Position numbers and translations under genes: made by a program | Notes under the pieces: generated by a model | Told to the model about the DNA's origin: nothing | The model's input: only the letters and a program-made list of their open reading frames with translations | Databases searched by the model: none | NCBI GenBank assembly: GCA_937973685.1 | Contig: CALJKJ010000003.1 | Location: 43,040 to 107,039 of the forward strand | Direction of reading: 5' to 3' | DNA: 64,000 nt | Origin: an uncultured Flavobacteriales bacterium | GTDB taxonomy: Bacteria > Bacteroidota > Bacteroidia > Flavobacteriales_D > Crocinitomicaceae | In this document: in pieces, positions 16,896 through 25,950 of the stretch | Numbering within the stretch: position 1 is the first letter of the stretch | How the letters are laid out: every line of letters begins with the position of its first letter

Positions 16896-17935
16896 TTGGC
16901 GGTTTTACGTTGTTTCAAAATTGCTTGGTTGATTTGTTTCACCAATCTCGGTCCTTCGTAAATAAATCCAGTGTAAATTTGAAGTAACACAGCACCAGCA
17001 GCCAATTTCTCAAGTGCATCTTCCGCTGAATGAATTCCGCCAACTCCGATAATTGGAAACGAATGATTTGATTTTGAACTTAAGTAAGCAATTACCTCTG
17101 TTGATCTCGAACGAACTGGTTTACCTGAAAGTCCACCTGCTCCTATTTCATCAATACGCGCATCTGAAGTTCGTAACTTTTCTCTAGAAATTGTTGTGTT
17201 TGTTGCGATAACACCAGCAATTTTTGTTGTCGCGACAATATCAATAATATCATCTAATTGTTCGTCTGATAAATCTGGAGCAATTTTTAAAAATATTGGT
17301 TTTATTGAATTGATTTCCAAACGTTTATCCATTAACGATTGAAGTAAATCTGTTAATGGTTTTTTATCTTGCAATGCTCTTAAATTTGGAGTATTAGGTG
17401 AAGAAACATTGACAACAAAGTAATCAACATGTTGTTCCAACGCCAAATAACACTTCATGTAATCCGATTCCGCTTCTTCATTTGGAGTGACTTTGTTTTT
17501 TCCAATATTACCACCAATGATACACGAAGGTTGCATTTTCTTTAAACGTTCGACGATAATTTCAGCGCCATCGTTATTAAATCCCATTCGGTTGATAATT
17601 CCTTCATCTTCGATCAGTCGAAATAATCTTGGTTTAGGGTTACCTTCTTGACCGACTGGTGTTACGGTGCCAATTTCAACAAAACCAAAGCCACAAGCAG
17701 CTAATTCATTGATTGCAAGTGCATTTTTATCGAAACCTGCAGCTAATCCAACAGGATTTGGGAAGGTTATTCCTGCTACAGTAGTATGCAACATTGGGTC
17801 ATTTAATTGAAAGCGTTTCTTCCAAAAAAAACGAACAAAAGGAACTTTTAACCAAAATTTCAAAACTGAAAACGTGAAATAATGAGCTTTTTCAGGATCG
17901 AAACGGAAAAGAATACTTTTGATGAAAGAATACAT
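16892..17935 (-). CDS. pyrD: Dihydroorotate dehydrogenase (quinone), class 2
   Basis: 347 residues from the ATG at 17935. A longer frame reaches 17980, but that start lies in a terminator hairpin, and the class-2 N-terminus (MYSFIKSILFRFDPEKAHYF, the membrane-associating helix) begins here. Family motifs: NPVGLAAGFDKN, FVEIGTVTPVGQEGNPKPR, NRMGFNNDG, VNVSSPNTPNLR (catalytic Ser region) and GVGGIHSAEDALEKLAAGA at the FMN phosphate site. It oxidises dihydroorotate to orotate with electrons to menaquinone at the inner membrane. Its end overlaps the HMGL gene by 4 bp. Confidence 0.96.
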   Translation of the reverse strand: MYSFIKSILFRFDPEKAHYFTFSVLKFWLKVPFVRFFWKKRFQLNDPMLHTTVAGITFPNPVGLAAGFDKNALAINELAACGFGFVEIGTVTPVGQEGNPKPRLFRLIEDEGIINRMGFNNDGAEIIVERLKKMQPSCIIGGNIGKNKVTPNEEAESDYMKCYLALEQHVDYFVVNVSSPNTPNLRALQDKKPLTDLLQSLMDKRLEINSIKPIFLKIAPDLSDEQLDDIIDIVATTKIAGVIATNTTISREKLRTSDARIDEIGAGGLSGKPVRSRSTEVIAYLSSKSNHSFPIIGVGGIHSAEDALEKLAAGAVLLQIYTGFIYEGPRLVKQINQAILKQRKTAK

Positions 17936-17961
17936 GTTTTTTTTCTCAAAGGTATAAACAC

Positions 17962-17998
17962 AAAACGAGGTAATCAACATGGACTACCTCGTTTTTTG
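17962..17998 (-). terminator. Terminator between the OMP gene and pyrD
   Basis: AAAACGAGGTA (17962-17972) pairs with TACCTCGTTTT (17985-17995), an 11 bp perfect stem with T-runs on both sides. It would end transcription of the minus-strand gene at 18016-18957. Confidence 0.75.
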
Positions 17999-18015
17999 TT
18001 ATTTTTTGAAGAAAT

Positions 18016-18957
18016 TTAGAATTTAGAACGCAATTTAGCTTGTTTGTAGCGTAGACGTTTTGTTCCAACTTGATGAAATGTGATATTTTTTGTGAGTGTG
18101 AAATTCACATAAATCAAACCATCATTTTGTTTATCCCCTCTTTGAGATCCTGGCTCAAACCATGAAGGTGTTGTTGCTGGATTTGAAAGCGCTGCAGAAG
18201 CTGGACCAACCTGTGTTATAAGAACTGCTGGATCGTAATATACACCATGGACATCATCGATATAATCAGAAAAAGTTTTGATATAAGATATTTCAATTCC
18301 AATTCTCCAATACCTAGAAATACCCATACGCATTCCGATTCCCATCGGAATTGTAGCTGTCACACGTTTATATGGAGCTGCACCTCCAGGCAATCCTTGT
18401 CCTTCTGTTTTTAGTTCGTGTAAATTATACCACTCACCGTTGTATTGTGCTTGCGGATTAAATAACATCACACCAATCCCCGAAAACAAATAAAATTGTT
18501 CGTTTTTTTCTCTAAATCCTTTTAATCCAGGTATTTTATAGCGTCTTCCAAATTTTTCATTAGCGAATAAAATAAATTCAAATCGTTGAGAAAAATTCAA
18601 AACTGGAGATCTAAATTGTAAATTACGATTAAAACGAACGGGTTCATTTGTATGTGCATCACTCCCTTTAATCATACCAAAATTCAAGATACTTGTCGTA
18701 GAATAATATGGATGAAAACGGTAACGAAAACCTATTGAACCTCCAATATTCGTTGAGTTAAAATCGTAATCTTTTAAGCTATAATCCGTTCCAATTTTAT
18801 CTGCACCTCCTAAATCACCCAGAAAACCTGTGGCACCCAAACCAAAAACAAGCTCTTTTTTATTCATTGACCAGTTTCGTTGCGTATTAAAATACTGTCC
18901 AAAATAAAATGGAATTGAAACAAATAACAAGAGAAAAGTTGTGAGAATTTTATTCAT
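18016..18957 (-). CDS. Outer-membrane beta-barrel protein of unknown function (DUF6089-like)
   Basis: 313 residues with a signal peptide (MNKILTTFLLLFVSIPFYFG). The first mature strands read KKELVFGLGATGFLGDLGGA, with further amphipathic strands such as NIGGSIGFRYRFHPYYST and FYLFSGIGVMLFNPQAQY, and a C-terminal strand YVNFTLTKNITFH, which together indicate a small barrel. It resembles the DUF6089 group of Bacteroidota outer-membrane proteins; that assignment is from memory of the motif pattern. No function can be given. It is a single-gene unit closed by the hairpin at 17962-17998. Confidence 0.75.
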   Translation of the reverse strand: MNKILTTFLLLFVSIPFYFGQYFNTQRNWSMNKKELVFGLGATGFLGDLGGADKIGTDYSLKDYDFNSTNIGGSIGFRYRFHPYYSTTSILNFGMIKGSDAHTNEPVRFNRNLQFRSPVLNFSQRFEFILFANEKFGRRYKIPGLKGFREKNEQFYLFSGIGVMLFNPQAQYNGEWYNLHELKTEGQGLPGGAAPYKRVTATIPMGIGMRMGISRYWRIGIEISYIKTFSDYIDDVHGVYYDPAVLITQVGPASAALSNPATTPSWFEPGSQRGDKQNDGLIYVNFTLTKNITFHQVGTKRLRYKQAKLRSKF

Positions 18958-19064
18958 CTTTAAAACTAATTGGTAGTAAATCCGGTGCTAAATTAGTTTA
19001 ATTTATTGAAGTGAACAAGTTAAATGCATTGAATTTTAAAATGGCATTTGTTGAAAAGTGTATT

Positions 19065-19104
19065 AAAAAAAAATAGGCTTCACAAATTTGAGGAAGCCTA
19101 TTCG
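19065..19104 (-). terminator. Terminator after the ECF sigma factor gene
   Basis: On the minus strand AATAGGCTTC pairs with GAAGCCTATT (19093-19102 and 19072-19081), an 10 bp perfect stem followed by a run of T residues (complement of 19065-19073). Confidence 0.85.
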
Positions 19105-19122
19105 TTTCGATGCACGAACATG

Positions 19123-19707
19123 TTATGCAGCTCTGTTGTATGATAAAAAATTACTTCTTAATTTTTCTAATGCGCGGAATGTTTTCACTTTTGCATTATT
19201 TTCAGTCAAACCTAATTGTTCCCCAATTTCTTTGAAACTTAATTGCTCAAAGAAACGCAGTTCAATTAATTGAAGTTGTTCTGGTTTCAAAAATTGGAGC
19301 GCCTGTAATAATCGTTTGCGATTTATTTCTTGTTCTTCATTTTCTGCAAATAAATCTTCAAAAACAGCTAGTTGTATCGATTCTATCTGAACAACATGCT
19401 TGAATTTATCTTCTCTGAATTGTTGGTACAATTCACTTTTCGCAATACGGTATAACCATGAGCCGAATGGTACACCACGAAATTCATATTGATGAATTTT
19501 GTTGATTGCTTTGATAAAGACTTGAGAAACTAAATCGTGAGCAGTTTCTTGATCAACTACACGCTGTTTCAAATACCTTAAAATTGGCGCGTAATACTTG
19601 CGGTAAAGTGGTTCAAACTTTTTTGGGTCTAACTTCGCTTGAGTTACCCACTGCAATTCTTCACGGAGCGCATCCGGAGTTTGATGGAAATAAGCACTAA
19701 CTGACAT
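19123..19707 (-). CDS. ECF-type RNA polymerase sigma factor
   Basis: 194 residues. Region 2 is seen in FEPLYRKYYAPILRYLKQRV, TAHDLVSQVFIKAINKI and VPFGSWLYRIAKSELYQQF; region 4 in LKPEQLQLIELRFFEQ and the HTH LSFKEIGEQLGLTENNAKVK. It redirects RNA polymerase to a special regulon. No anti-sigma gene is adjacent: the neighbours are an outer-membrane barrel, and a di-haem peroxidase further upstream, so its signal is unknown. It is followed by a strong terminator and appears monocistronic. Confidence 0.93.
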   Translation of the reverse strand: MSVSAYFHQTPDALREELQWVTQAKLDPKKFEPLYRKYYAPILRYLKQRVVDQETAHDLVSQVFIKAINKIHQYEFRGVPFGSWLYRIAKSELYQQFREDKFKHVVQIESIQLAVFEDLFAENEEQEINRKRLLQALQFLKPEQLQLIELRFFEQLSFKEIGEQLGLTENNAKVKTFRALEKLRSNFLSYNRAA

Positions 19708-19860
19708 GGTTTTAATTTTTGGGTTTGCATTGCTAACTTGGGGTTTATTTTAGAACGCAATTTATTTAAAAATATTGTTTCATCGAACATTTTTAACATT
19801 TCAATGAACATTTTTATTTTTAACCCTGTGAATAAAAACCTATTTTTCACTTGTAAACAC

Positions 19861-20811
19861 CTAGTTTTTATAGGAAATTGTATCGGTTAAGGTCAATAAA
19901 AAAAGTTGCACTGCGCGCACATCTTTTTGAGTAATTGGTGTTTTTTTTATGAAATTAGATTGATTTACATGAAGTCCACCTCCATTTGAATAGTGTTTTA
20001 TCACTTCAATTAATGTAAAAACACTTCCATCATGCATATACGGTGAAGTTATTCCACAATTTCTCAAACTTGGAATTTTGAACTTTCCTTTATCAACTTC
20101 CTTTAAAGTTATACGGAATCTGCCTTGATTATCCTCATCACTTTTTGTAAATCCATTAGTTGCAAATCCATAAGTAGTGAAATCAGGTGCGGGATGACAA
20201 GCAATGCAATTCAATTTTCCACTAAACAGCTTCCATCCTCTTTTTTCTTCAACCGATAAAATTGTTTTATTTCCCGCTAAATAACGATCGAATTTACTTG
20301 CCCTACTCCTTAACGTTCGTTCAAAAGCTGCAAGTGCGCGCGTTAAAACAAATGCATCAATTGGTTTTCCAAATGCTTTTTGTGCTAAAAACCGATAATA
20401 GGAATTCCTTGAAAGTCGCTGTAAAACAATGGGTAACGATGCATTCATTTCATTGTGATCTAATAAGGGAACAATTACTTGACGTTCCAGCGTTGGAATT
20501 GCGCCATCGAAATGAAAACTTTTACTGCGATTTACATTTAAAATCGATGGTGTGTTTCGAAACGCTTTTCTTCCAAAAACACCAGTAGAAAAAGCAACAG
20601 TATCTGCAAACGCATGATTGGGTTGATGACAGCTAGCACATGAAAGTTGTTTGTTAGACGATAAATTTTTATCAAAAAACAAATAACGACCCAATGTTTG
20701 TTGAGCATTCAACTGTTCAATCCGAACAAAAGAAGGTTGTTTTCTTGAGTTATTGCAACGAGTAAGAAACAAGAAAAGCAAAACAAAAACGAGCAGTTTC
20801 ATTGACGACAT
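19861..20811 (-). CDS. Di-haem cytochrome c peroxidase (MauG/CcpA family), probable lipoprotein
   Basis: 316 residues from the first ATG; the ATG at 20802 (MKLLVFVLLFLFLTRC) is an equally good start. The signal ends in Cys at LTRC, suggesting a lipid anchor. Two haem-binding motifs are present: CASCH (residues 58-62) in LGRYLFFDKNLSS context and CIACH (202-206). FRNTPSILNV and FKIPSLRNCGITSPYMHDG (the distal-haem Met region of the family) are also typical. It should reduce peroxide or carry out a MauG-like oxidation in the periplasm. It is divergent from the DUF4421-like gene. Confidence 0.92.
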   Translation of the reverse strand: MSSMKLLVFVLLFLFLTRCNNSRKQPSFVRIEQLNAQQTLGRYLFFDKNLSSNKQLSCASCHQPNHAFADTVAFSTGVFGRKAFRNTPSILNVNRSKSFHFDGAIPTLERQVIVPLLDHNEMNASLPIVLQRLSRNSYYRFLAQKAFGKPIDAFVLTRALAAFERTLRSRASKFDRYLAGNKTILSVEEKRGWKLFSGKLNCIACHPAPDFTTYGFATNGFTKSDEDNQGRFRITLKEVDKGKFKIPSLRNCGITSPYMHDGSVFTLIEVIKHYSNGGGLHVNQSNFIKKTPITQKDVRAVQLFLLTLTDTISYKN

Positions 20812-20876
20812 CCGAAATTCATCATTGAAAGTAACAATAAAGCACGAAATCGCGAAAGAATTTGCATTTTTGTCCC

Positions 20877-21917
20877 ATGAATAAATTGGTACAGCACTTT
20901 TTTCTTTTGTTTTTAATCATGTTTGGCAGCAATCGATTAGTTGGTCAAAAAGACACGATTTTACCCTATGAATTATACGATGAAAAACTCGTGCTGTATA
21001 CTGATTTGGGATTCAACTCTGCTCCTAGCTCCATTACTTATCCATTTAAAAGTGATGTAGAAAAATTAAAACTTCGAAATAACTACAATGCGTTATTAGG
21101 TTTGGGTTTTTCGTATAAATGGTTGTCATTTCGTTTTAGTCTTGCTGTTCCTGGAGCAAGTCGTGCTAAATCGCGCTATGGAACTTCCAATTACTTTAAT
21201 TTTGGTTTTGATTTTAGTTTAAAGCGTTTTTTTTTCGATGTTGATTTACAAGGAAACCAAGGATACGCATTTAAAAATGCTTACAAATGGAATGATAGCT
21301 TGAATAAATTAAAGCCAAATATTATTCGCGAAGACATAAACACTTTTAGTTTTTCCTTAAATACTTGGCATTTTTTTAACGACCATTTTAAAATGCAACC
21401 ATTTCGAGGGTCAACTGGTGCTTACACGAAAGACATTCAATCATTTTATTTGAAATACACATTCAATGTCTACAGTATTTATTCGAATGAAAAATCGATT
21501 ATTCCTTATCAATTAATTGACAGCACGAATTCAAAAACAAGCGCAACATCCGTTGGAGCAGTTGATTTAGGTGTTCTACCTGGATTTGCTTATGTCAAAC
21601 GTTTCAACGATTTTCAAATTGGAGCAATGGGCGGATTTGGAGTTGTGGTTCAAAGCAAATTTTACAAATACGACAATTCATTTCGTAATTTCATTGGACT
21701 TGCGCCACGATATGACTTAAAATTAATAGCTGGTTATAACAAACCGAAATATTACGTTATGCTCGTTACTGATTTTGACAACAAATCATTTCGGTTTAAT
21801 GACTTGATATTTAGACAAACCTACTATTCGATGCGATTAGTTGGCGGAATACGATTGGGAATTGACCGAGATAAAATAAAATTGCGTCGTATTAAAATTT
21901 TCGGTCAAGAACTTTAA
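20877..21917 (+). CDS. DUF4421-like outer-membrane protein
   Basis: 346 residues from the ATG at 20877, chosen over a TTG at 20862 because the signal peptide MNKLVQHFFLLFLIMFGSNR starts here. The mature part has paired amphipathic strands, such as NALLGLGFSYKWLSFRFSLA, VPGASRAKSRYGTSNYFNFG and GLAPRYDLKLIAGYNKPKYY, typical of the DUF4421 barrels of Bacteroidota. No molecular function is known. Its last 26 bp overlap the convergent gene at 21892. Confidence 0.8.
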   Translation: MNKLVQHFFLLFLIMFGSNRLVGQKDTILPYELYDEKLVLYTDLGFNSAPSSITYPFKSDVEKLKLRNNYNALLGLGFSYKWLSFRFSLAVPGASRAKSRYGTSNYFNFGFDFSLKRFFFDVDLQGNQGYAFKNAYKWNDSLNKLKPNIIREDINTFSFSLNTWHFFNDHFKMQPFRGSTGAYTKDIQSFYLKYTFNVYSIYSNEKSIIPYQLIDSTNSKTSATSVGAVDLGVLPGFAYVKRFNDFQIGAMGGFGVVVQSKFYKYDNSFRNFIGLAPRYDLKLIAGYNKPKYYVMLVTDFDNKSFRFNDLIFRQTYYSMRLVGGIRLGIDRDKIKLRRIKIFGQEL

Positions 21918-22335
21918 TGCGCCAATTTGATCTCAACTCTCCAACAGTTTGGACTAGTGGTTGATAAAAATACGCATCCGGATAGTTTTTTAATTCAGAA
22001 AAATGAACCAACTTCAATCCGTTATCACTTTCCACTAAGAAATTCATTCGGTTAAAAAAGTCAATTCCAAATTGATCACCAAGCGATTTTATAAAACGAA
22101 CAGATGCATCTATTGAACAACCTGAAGCACCATAAACTCGTTCATCAACAGCTAAAACAACGTGAAAATCTCCTACAAGTTCACCTTGAGCCTTTAACTT
22201 AGTGCCGTGTGCTGCCCATTCGTTGATGAAATCATTTAATTGTTTTGCTATTGTATTTTTTTCAGCAGTTGTAAAGGCTCTATCACTTTGATAAAGCCAA
22301 ACTTTTGCTGTTTCGGGAAAATCGTTTAATATCAT
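21892..22335 (-). CDS. Conserved Bacteroidota protein of unknown function (often misnamed ABC transporter ATPase)
   Basis: 147 residues, soluble, no signal. The pattern AKVWLYQSDRAFTTAEKNTI, FINEWAAHGTKLKAQ, VVLAVDE and GASGCSIDASVRFI belongs to a conserved Bacteroidota family that databases often label ABC transporter ATPase. I see no Walker A, Walker B or ABC signature, so that name is unsupported. The invariant-looking GCSIDASV segment with its Cys may be functional. It is the last gene of the operon, sharing one base with the upstream CCG Fe-S gene (stop/start overlap), so a role linked to those redox proteins is possible. Confidence 0.8.
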   Translation of the reverse strand: MILNDFPETAKVWLYQSDRAFTTAEKNTIAKQLNDFINEWAAHGTKLKAQGELVGDFHVVLAVDERVYGASGCSIDASVRFIKSLGDQFGIDFFNRMNFLVESDNGLKLVHFSELKNYPDAYFYQPLVQTVGELRSNWRIKVLDRKF

Positions 22336-23126
22336 TATAAATCGGCTGCATTAGCAATTAACTCAGCAACGTCAAGCACTTGAATGTCATTTTCTTTGTT
22401 GAAATTTTTCAAGCCATCCGTTAACATGGTATTACAAAAAGGACAACCCGTTGCTATGACATCCGCATTGGTTGCCAAGGCATCTTCCGTTCGTTCGATA
22501 TTGATTTCTTTGTTTCCTTTTTCTGCTTCTTTGAACATTTGAGCGCCACCAGCTCCACAACACAAACCATTTGTTTTGCAACGTTTCATTTCCACTAATT
22601 CAGCATCCAATTTTTCAATTAGTGAACGTGGAGCTTCGTATACATCATTCGCACGACCTAAATAACAAGGATCGTGGAAAGTTATTTTCTTTCCTTTAAA
22701 TGTTTCACCATTTTCCAAAGCTAATTTTCCTTGGTTGATTAACTCTTGAATTAATTGGGTATGGTGAATCACTTCGTAATTACCACCTAATTCTGGGTAT
22801 TCATTTTTCAAGGTATTGAAGCAATGCGGACAAGCAGTTACAATTTTTTTGATTTCGTAAGCATCCAGCACTTGAATATTCATCATTGCTTGCATTTGGA
22901 AAGTAAATTCATTTCCTGCACGTTTAGCTGGATCGCCAGAACATGATTCCTCTGCACCAAGTACAGCAAAATTGACCGAACAATTGTTAAGTATTTTAAC
23001 GACTGCTTTGGTGATTTTTTTTGCTCGATCATCAAAACTTCCAGAACATCCTACCCAAAATAGAATATCAGGAGTTTCGCCTTTTGCCATCATTTCGGCC
23101 ATTGTTGGTACATGTAACTGACTCAT
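22335..23126 (-). CDS. Cysteine-rich (CCG-domain) Fe-S protein, HdrB/LutA-like
   Basis: 263 residues from the ATG at 23126; a longer frame to 23168 would overlap the HAD gene and is rejected. Two CCG-type cysteine-rich domains are seen: WVGCSGSFDDRAKK, AEESCSGDPAKR and CPHCFNTLKNEYPELGG in the first, then HDPCYLGRANDVYEAPR, CKTNGLCCGAGGAQMF and CPFCNTMLTDGL in the second. Such proteins hold a non-cubane or [4Fe-4S] cluster and act with HdrC-like partners in quinone- or flavin-linked redox reactions. The partner gene (23584-24897) is in the same operon. The electron donor and acceptor are unknown. Confidence 0.9.
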   Translation of the reverse strand: MSQLHVPTMAEMMAKGETPDILFWVGCSGSFDDRAKKITKAVVKILNNCSVNFAVLGAEESCSGDPAKRAGNEFTFQMQAMMNIQVLDAYEIKKIVTACPHCFNTLKNEYPELGGNYEVIHHTQLIQELINQGKLALENGETFKGKKITFHDPCYLGRANDVYEAPRSLIEKLDAELVEMKRCKTNGLCCGAGGAQMFKEAEKGNKEINIERTEDALATNADVIATGCPFCNTMLTDGLKNFNKENDIQVLDVAELIANAADL

Positions 23127-23130
23127 AATG

Positions 23131-23556
23131 TTATTTTTCGAATACTTGAATATTTGCGTTCGTGTCAACTAAATTAGTGAATTTCCCTTCAAATCGCGTT
23201 GCTCTAACGATATGATTATCAATCCAGTGATAGTTTCCTCCTCTTGGTTTCCCCATTAACAATGCGTGATAGTTGAATCCGTTTTCATCCAGCCAAGTTG
23301 TTGTAACTGCACGATGTTCTTCCACTCTTGACGTGAAAAAAGTAATGATATGTCCTTCATTGAACCAATTGTTTATTGTTTCAAGCGCATCGGGATACAA
23401 TGCAGCTGTAGCCATTCTTTCTGGCTCTTCATTTGGAATATCATCACAAATTGTTCCGTCAATATCTATCAAATAATTTTTTACATGATCTGGTAACTTT
23501 GGGGAAAGTACTTGACCATTTTCAACAACTTGAATTAAGTTTGTTTCATTCTTCAT
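23131..23556 (-). CDS. HAD-superfamily phosphatase-like protein
   Basis: 141 residues. The HAD motif I is YLIDIDGTICDDIPNEEPER (nucleophile Asp31, acid/base Asp33). Motif II is the Thr-Ser pair in IITFFTSRVEEHRAVT, then LLMGKPRGGNYHWIDNHIV carries a Lys and the acidic motif. In related genomes this family is often labelled phosphoheptose isomerase; the DxDGT motif argues for a small HAD phosphatase. The substrate is unknown. It sits between the membrane Fe-S gene (27 bp gap) and the CCG Fe-S gene (4 bp gap), a position that appears fixed in Flavobacteriales as far as I recall. Confidence 0.8.
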   Translation of the reverse strand: MKNETNLIQVVENGQVLSPKLPDHVKNYLIDIDGTICDDIPNEEPERMATAALYPDALETINNWFNEGHIITFFTSRVEEHRAVTTTWLDENGFNYHALLMGKPRGGNYHWIDNHIVRATRFEGKFTNLVDTNANIQVFEK

Positions 23557-23583
23557 AACCTTGGTATTTCAATTAAAAATAAA

Positions 23584-24897
23584 TTAATCTTCATGAATCC
23601 AGTTTCCTCTATCAGATTGAGAAAACTGCCAAGGGGCACCATTATTTTCGATATTTGTTAGCATTCCAGCTAATTCGCTTGGAACTTTTGATTCTTCCAT
23701 CACTAAAAAACGACGTAAGTCAATAATGATTGAAAGTGGATCAATATTTACAGGACATTCTTGTACACACGCGTTACACGAAGTACATGCCCAAATTTCT
23801 TCTTCTGAAATATAATCACCCAACAACGATTTGTTGTCATCGTAATCAGCGCCATTTTTACGTTTCGCATCACCTAATTCCACCATGCGATCTCTGGTGT
23901 CCATCATGATTTTACGTGGCGATAATTTTTTACCCGTCAAGTTTGCTGGACAAGATGAAGTACAACGACCACATTCCGTACACGTATATGCATCCATTAA
24001 ATTCTTCCAAGTCAAGTCAGTGACATCTTTAGCTCCAAAACGTTGTGGTTCTTCATCCGAAGTTGGTTGCGCAGCGTAAGGATCGGCATTTGGATCCATC
24101 ATCAGCTTCACTTCGTTTGTTACCGATTCCATATTCGTAAACTTTCCTTTTTTAGCTAAATTGGAATAATACGTATTTGGAAAAGCCAATAAAATATGGA
24201 AATGCTTAGAATAAGGAAGGTAATTCAAGAACGCAAGCACCATTGCGAAATGTCCCCACCAGCCAATTTGTTCCAAACTATGTAACGAATGTAGCGACAA
24301 ACCATCAAATAAAAGTGGACCTAACCAAGATGAAATAGCGAAATTGTACGAAGCATGACCTTGCAATACATGAGCAACTTCATCAGCTCCATTCATGGTG
24401 AAAATACACGAAACCAACACAATTTCCATCAACAGAATTAGGTTTGCATCCTTTTTAGGCCAACCAGCTAATTCCTTCATGTTCAAACGAGGTAATTTCA
24501 ATAAATTTCTGCGCGCTAAGAACGCAACTGTTGCTATCAAAGCTAGCAAAGACAAGACTTCGATAAACGAAATCATAAACGTGTAGAATCCTCCTAATGC
24601 TGCTGCAAACGTTCGATGTCCGTTTGTAATACCATCTGTTATGATTTCAATTAATTCGATTTGAGTGATGACAAATGCTGCATATAATGCCAAGTGAAGC
24701 AAAGCTGGAATTGGTCGCGTGAACATTTTCTTTTGTCCCAATGCTACCAAAGCCATTGTTTTCCAACGTTCTGCTTTGTTATCAGAACGATCAATTGCTC
24801 GTCCCATGTGAATGTTTGCGACTATTTTACGGACATTCCAAAAAAAGAATCCGAAACCTGCACAGCATAAAATGCTAAAAACTAATATTGAAATCAT
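23584..24897 (-). CDS. Membrane-bound [4Fe-4S] oxidoreductase, HdrC/DsrK-like
   Basis: 437 residues. The N-terminal half has about five to six membrane helices (ILVFSILCCAGFGFFFWNV, LHLALYAAFVITQIELIEII, FMISFIEVLSLLALIATVAF, LILLMEIVLVSCIFTMNGA, FAMVLAFLNYLPYSKHFHIL), resembling NarI-type haem b subunits. The C-terminal half has two ferredoxin-like motifs, CTECGRCTSSCPANLTGKK and CTSCNACVQECPVNIDP. With the CCG protein encoded two genes downstream it should form a membrane complex passing electrons to or from menaquinone. It lies 9 bp after the MCE gene. Confidence 0.9.
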   Translation of the reverse strand: MISILVFSILCCAGFGFFFWNVRKIVANIHMGRAIDRSDNKAERWKTMALVALGQKKMFTRPIPALLHLALYAAFVITQIELIEIITDGITNGHRTFAAALGGFYTFMISFIEVLSLLALIATVAFLARRNLLKLPRLNMKELAGWPKKDANLILLMEIVLVSCIFTMNGADEVAHVLQGHASYNFAISSWLGPLLFDGLSLHSLHSLEQIGWWGHFAMVLAFLNYLPYSKHFHILLAFPNTYYSNLAKKGKFTNMESVTNEVKLMMDPNADPYAAQPTSDEEPQRFGAKDVTDLTWKNLMDAYTCTECGRCTSSCPANLTGKKLSPRKIMMDTRDRMVELGDAKRKNGADYDDNKSLLGDYISEEEIWACTSCNACVQECPVNIDPLSIIIDLRRFLVMEESKVPSELAGMLTNIENNGAPWQFSQSDRGNWIHED

Positions 24898-24906
24898 AGT
24901 AATTGA

Positions 24907-25944
24907 TTAATCAGGAATAGTATCCAATAATTTACGTAATTTTTTCTCGTCTTTTCCGCTGATTGGAACACCTTTTGTTTTGCCTCCAAAAACCGAAATA
25001 TGGATGTATCTTTCTGGATGTACTTCAATGTCATCGACTAACTCTTGTAACTCTTTGTTCGTTTTTACCAACTCGTTATACAATTGATCATCTTTCAATA
25101 ATTTACCAATACTTCCTTTACCACTATTCACCTCTTCTAAGGTCATGTTGAGTTTTTTAATGGTCATTTGGGCATCTAAAATCACCGATTTGTAATCTAC
25201 AGTAACCAAATCATCAGTGATCTTCTTTGTATTACCAAGAATACCCGCAATTTTATCGTTACTTGCTTTTAAATTCCCTGTGATACTTTCTAGATTGGTG
25301 AAAATTCGTCCCATTTTAACGCGCTCTGATGCAACCAAAGTTTCCAATTCTACTGCTACGTTACCAAATCGGTGAATTGCAATTTTAACTTCTTGCATGG
25401 ACGCTTGAATTTGTGAAGTCGCGGTTGTATCCCAGAATCCTTTTAATGAATTTACCGTTTTGTCGACTGTACTCATCAAACCTTGTAGTTTTTGAGTGAT
25501 AGGATCAGCGTATGCTTTTACTTGCGACATAATATCTTGCGCCACAGTACCGTAAATAACGTCATTAGGAGCATAAAATCCTTGACTTGGTATTGGGTTT
25601 AACGTCAATAACAAACCTTTGTTAAACAAATCAAACGAACCAATTTCTAATTTGGAACCTTTTGGGATTTTAAAATTATTTTCATTGATATTAAACGCAA
25701 CTTTTACCATTGAAGCTGAGTCTCCTGTTGGATTGTATTCAACAGATAAAACTTTACCTACAATGACACCATTGACATAAACTGAAGTCGCTGGTCCTAA
25801 TCCACCTGAATTAGGAAAATATGCAATGTATTGATCGTCACCACCCAAGAATGAATTTCCTTTTAAAAAATTGACTCCAGCTACCAATAAACTTATTGAT
25901 AAAATGGTAATAATTGCTGCTTTTATTTCTTTTGAAATTTTCAA
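24907..25944 (-). CDS. MlaD/MCE-domain lipid-transport protein
   Basis: 345 residues. One N-terminal anchor helix (IKAAIITILSISLLVAGVNF), then an MCE domain (about 36-120) with QYIAYFPNSGGLGPATSVYV, NGVIVGKVLSVEYN and a GSKLEIGSFDLFNKGLLLTL segment. A long helical, coiled-coil-prone tail follows (about 160-345). Such proteins bind phospholipids and bridge inner and outer membranes as part of an Mla-type ABC system. No permease or ATPase gene is next to it here. It is 6 bp after the amidase gene, a pairing common in Bacteroidota. Confidence 0.92.
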   Translation of the reverse strand: MKISKEIKAAIITILSISLLVAGVNFLKGNSFLGGDDQYIAYFPNSGGLGPATSVYVNGVIVGKVLSVEYNPTGDSASMVKVAFNINENNFKIPKGSKLEIGSFDLFNKGLLLTLNPIPSQGFYAPNDVIYGTVAQDIMSQVKAYADPITQKLQGLMSTVDKTVNSLKGFWDTTATSQIQASMQEVKIAIHRFGNVAVELETLVASERVKMGRIFTNLESITGNLKASNDKIAGILGNTKKITDDLVTVDYKSVILDAQMTIKKLNMTLEEVNSGKGSIGKLLKDDQLYNELVKTNKELQELVDDIEVHPERYIHISVFGGKTKGVPISGKDEKKLRKLLDTIPD

Positions 25945-25950
25945 AACCGT

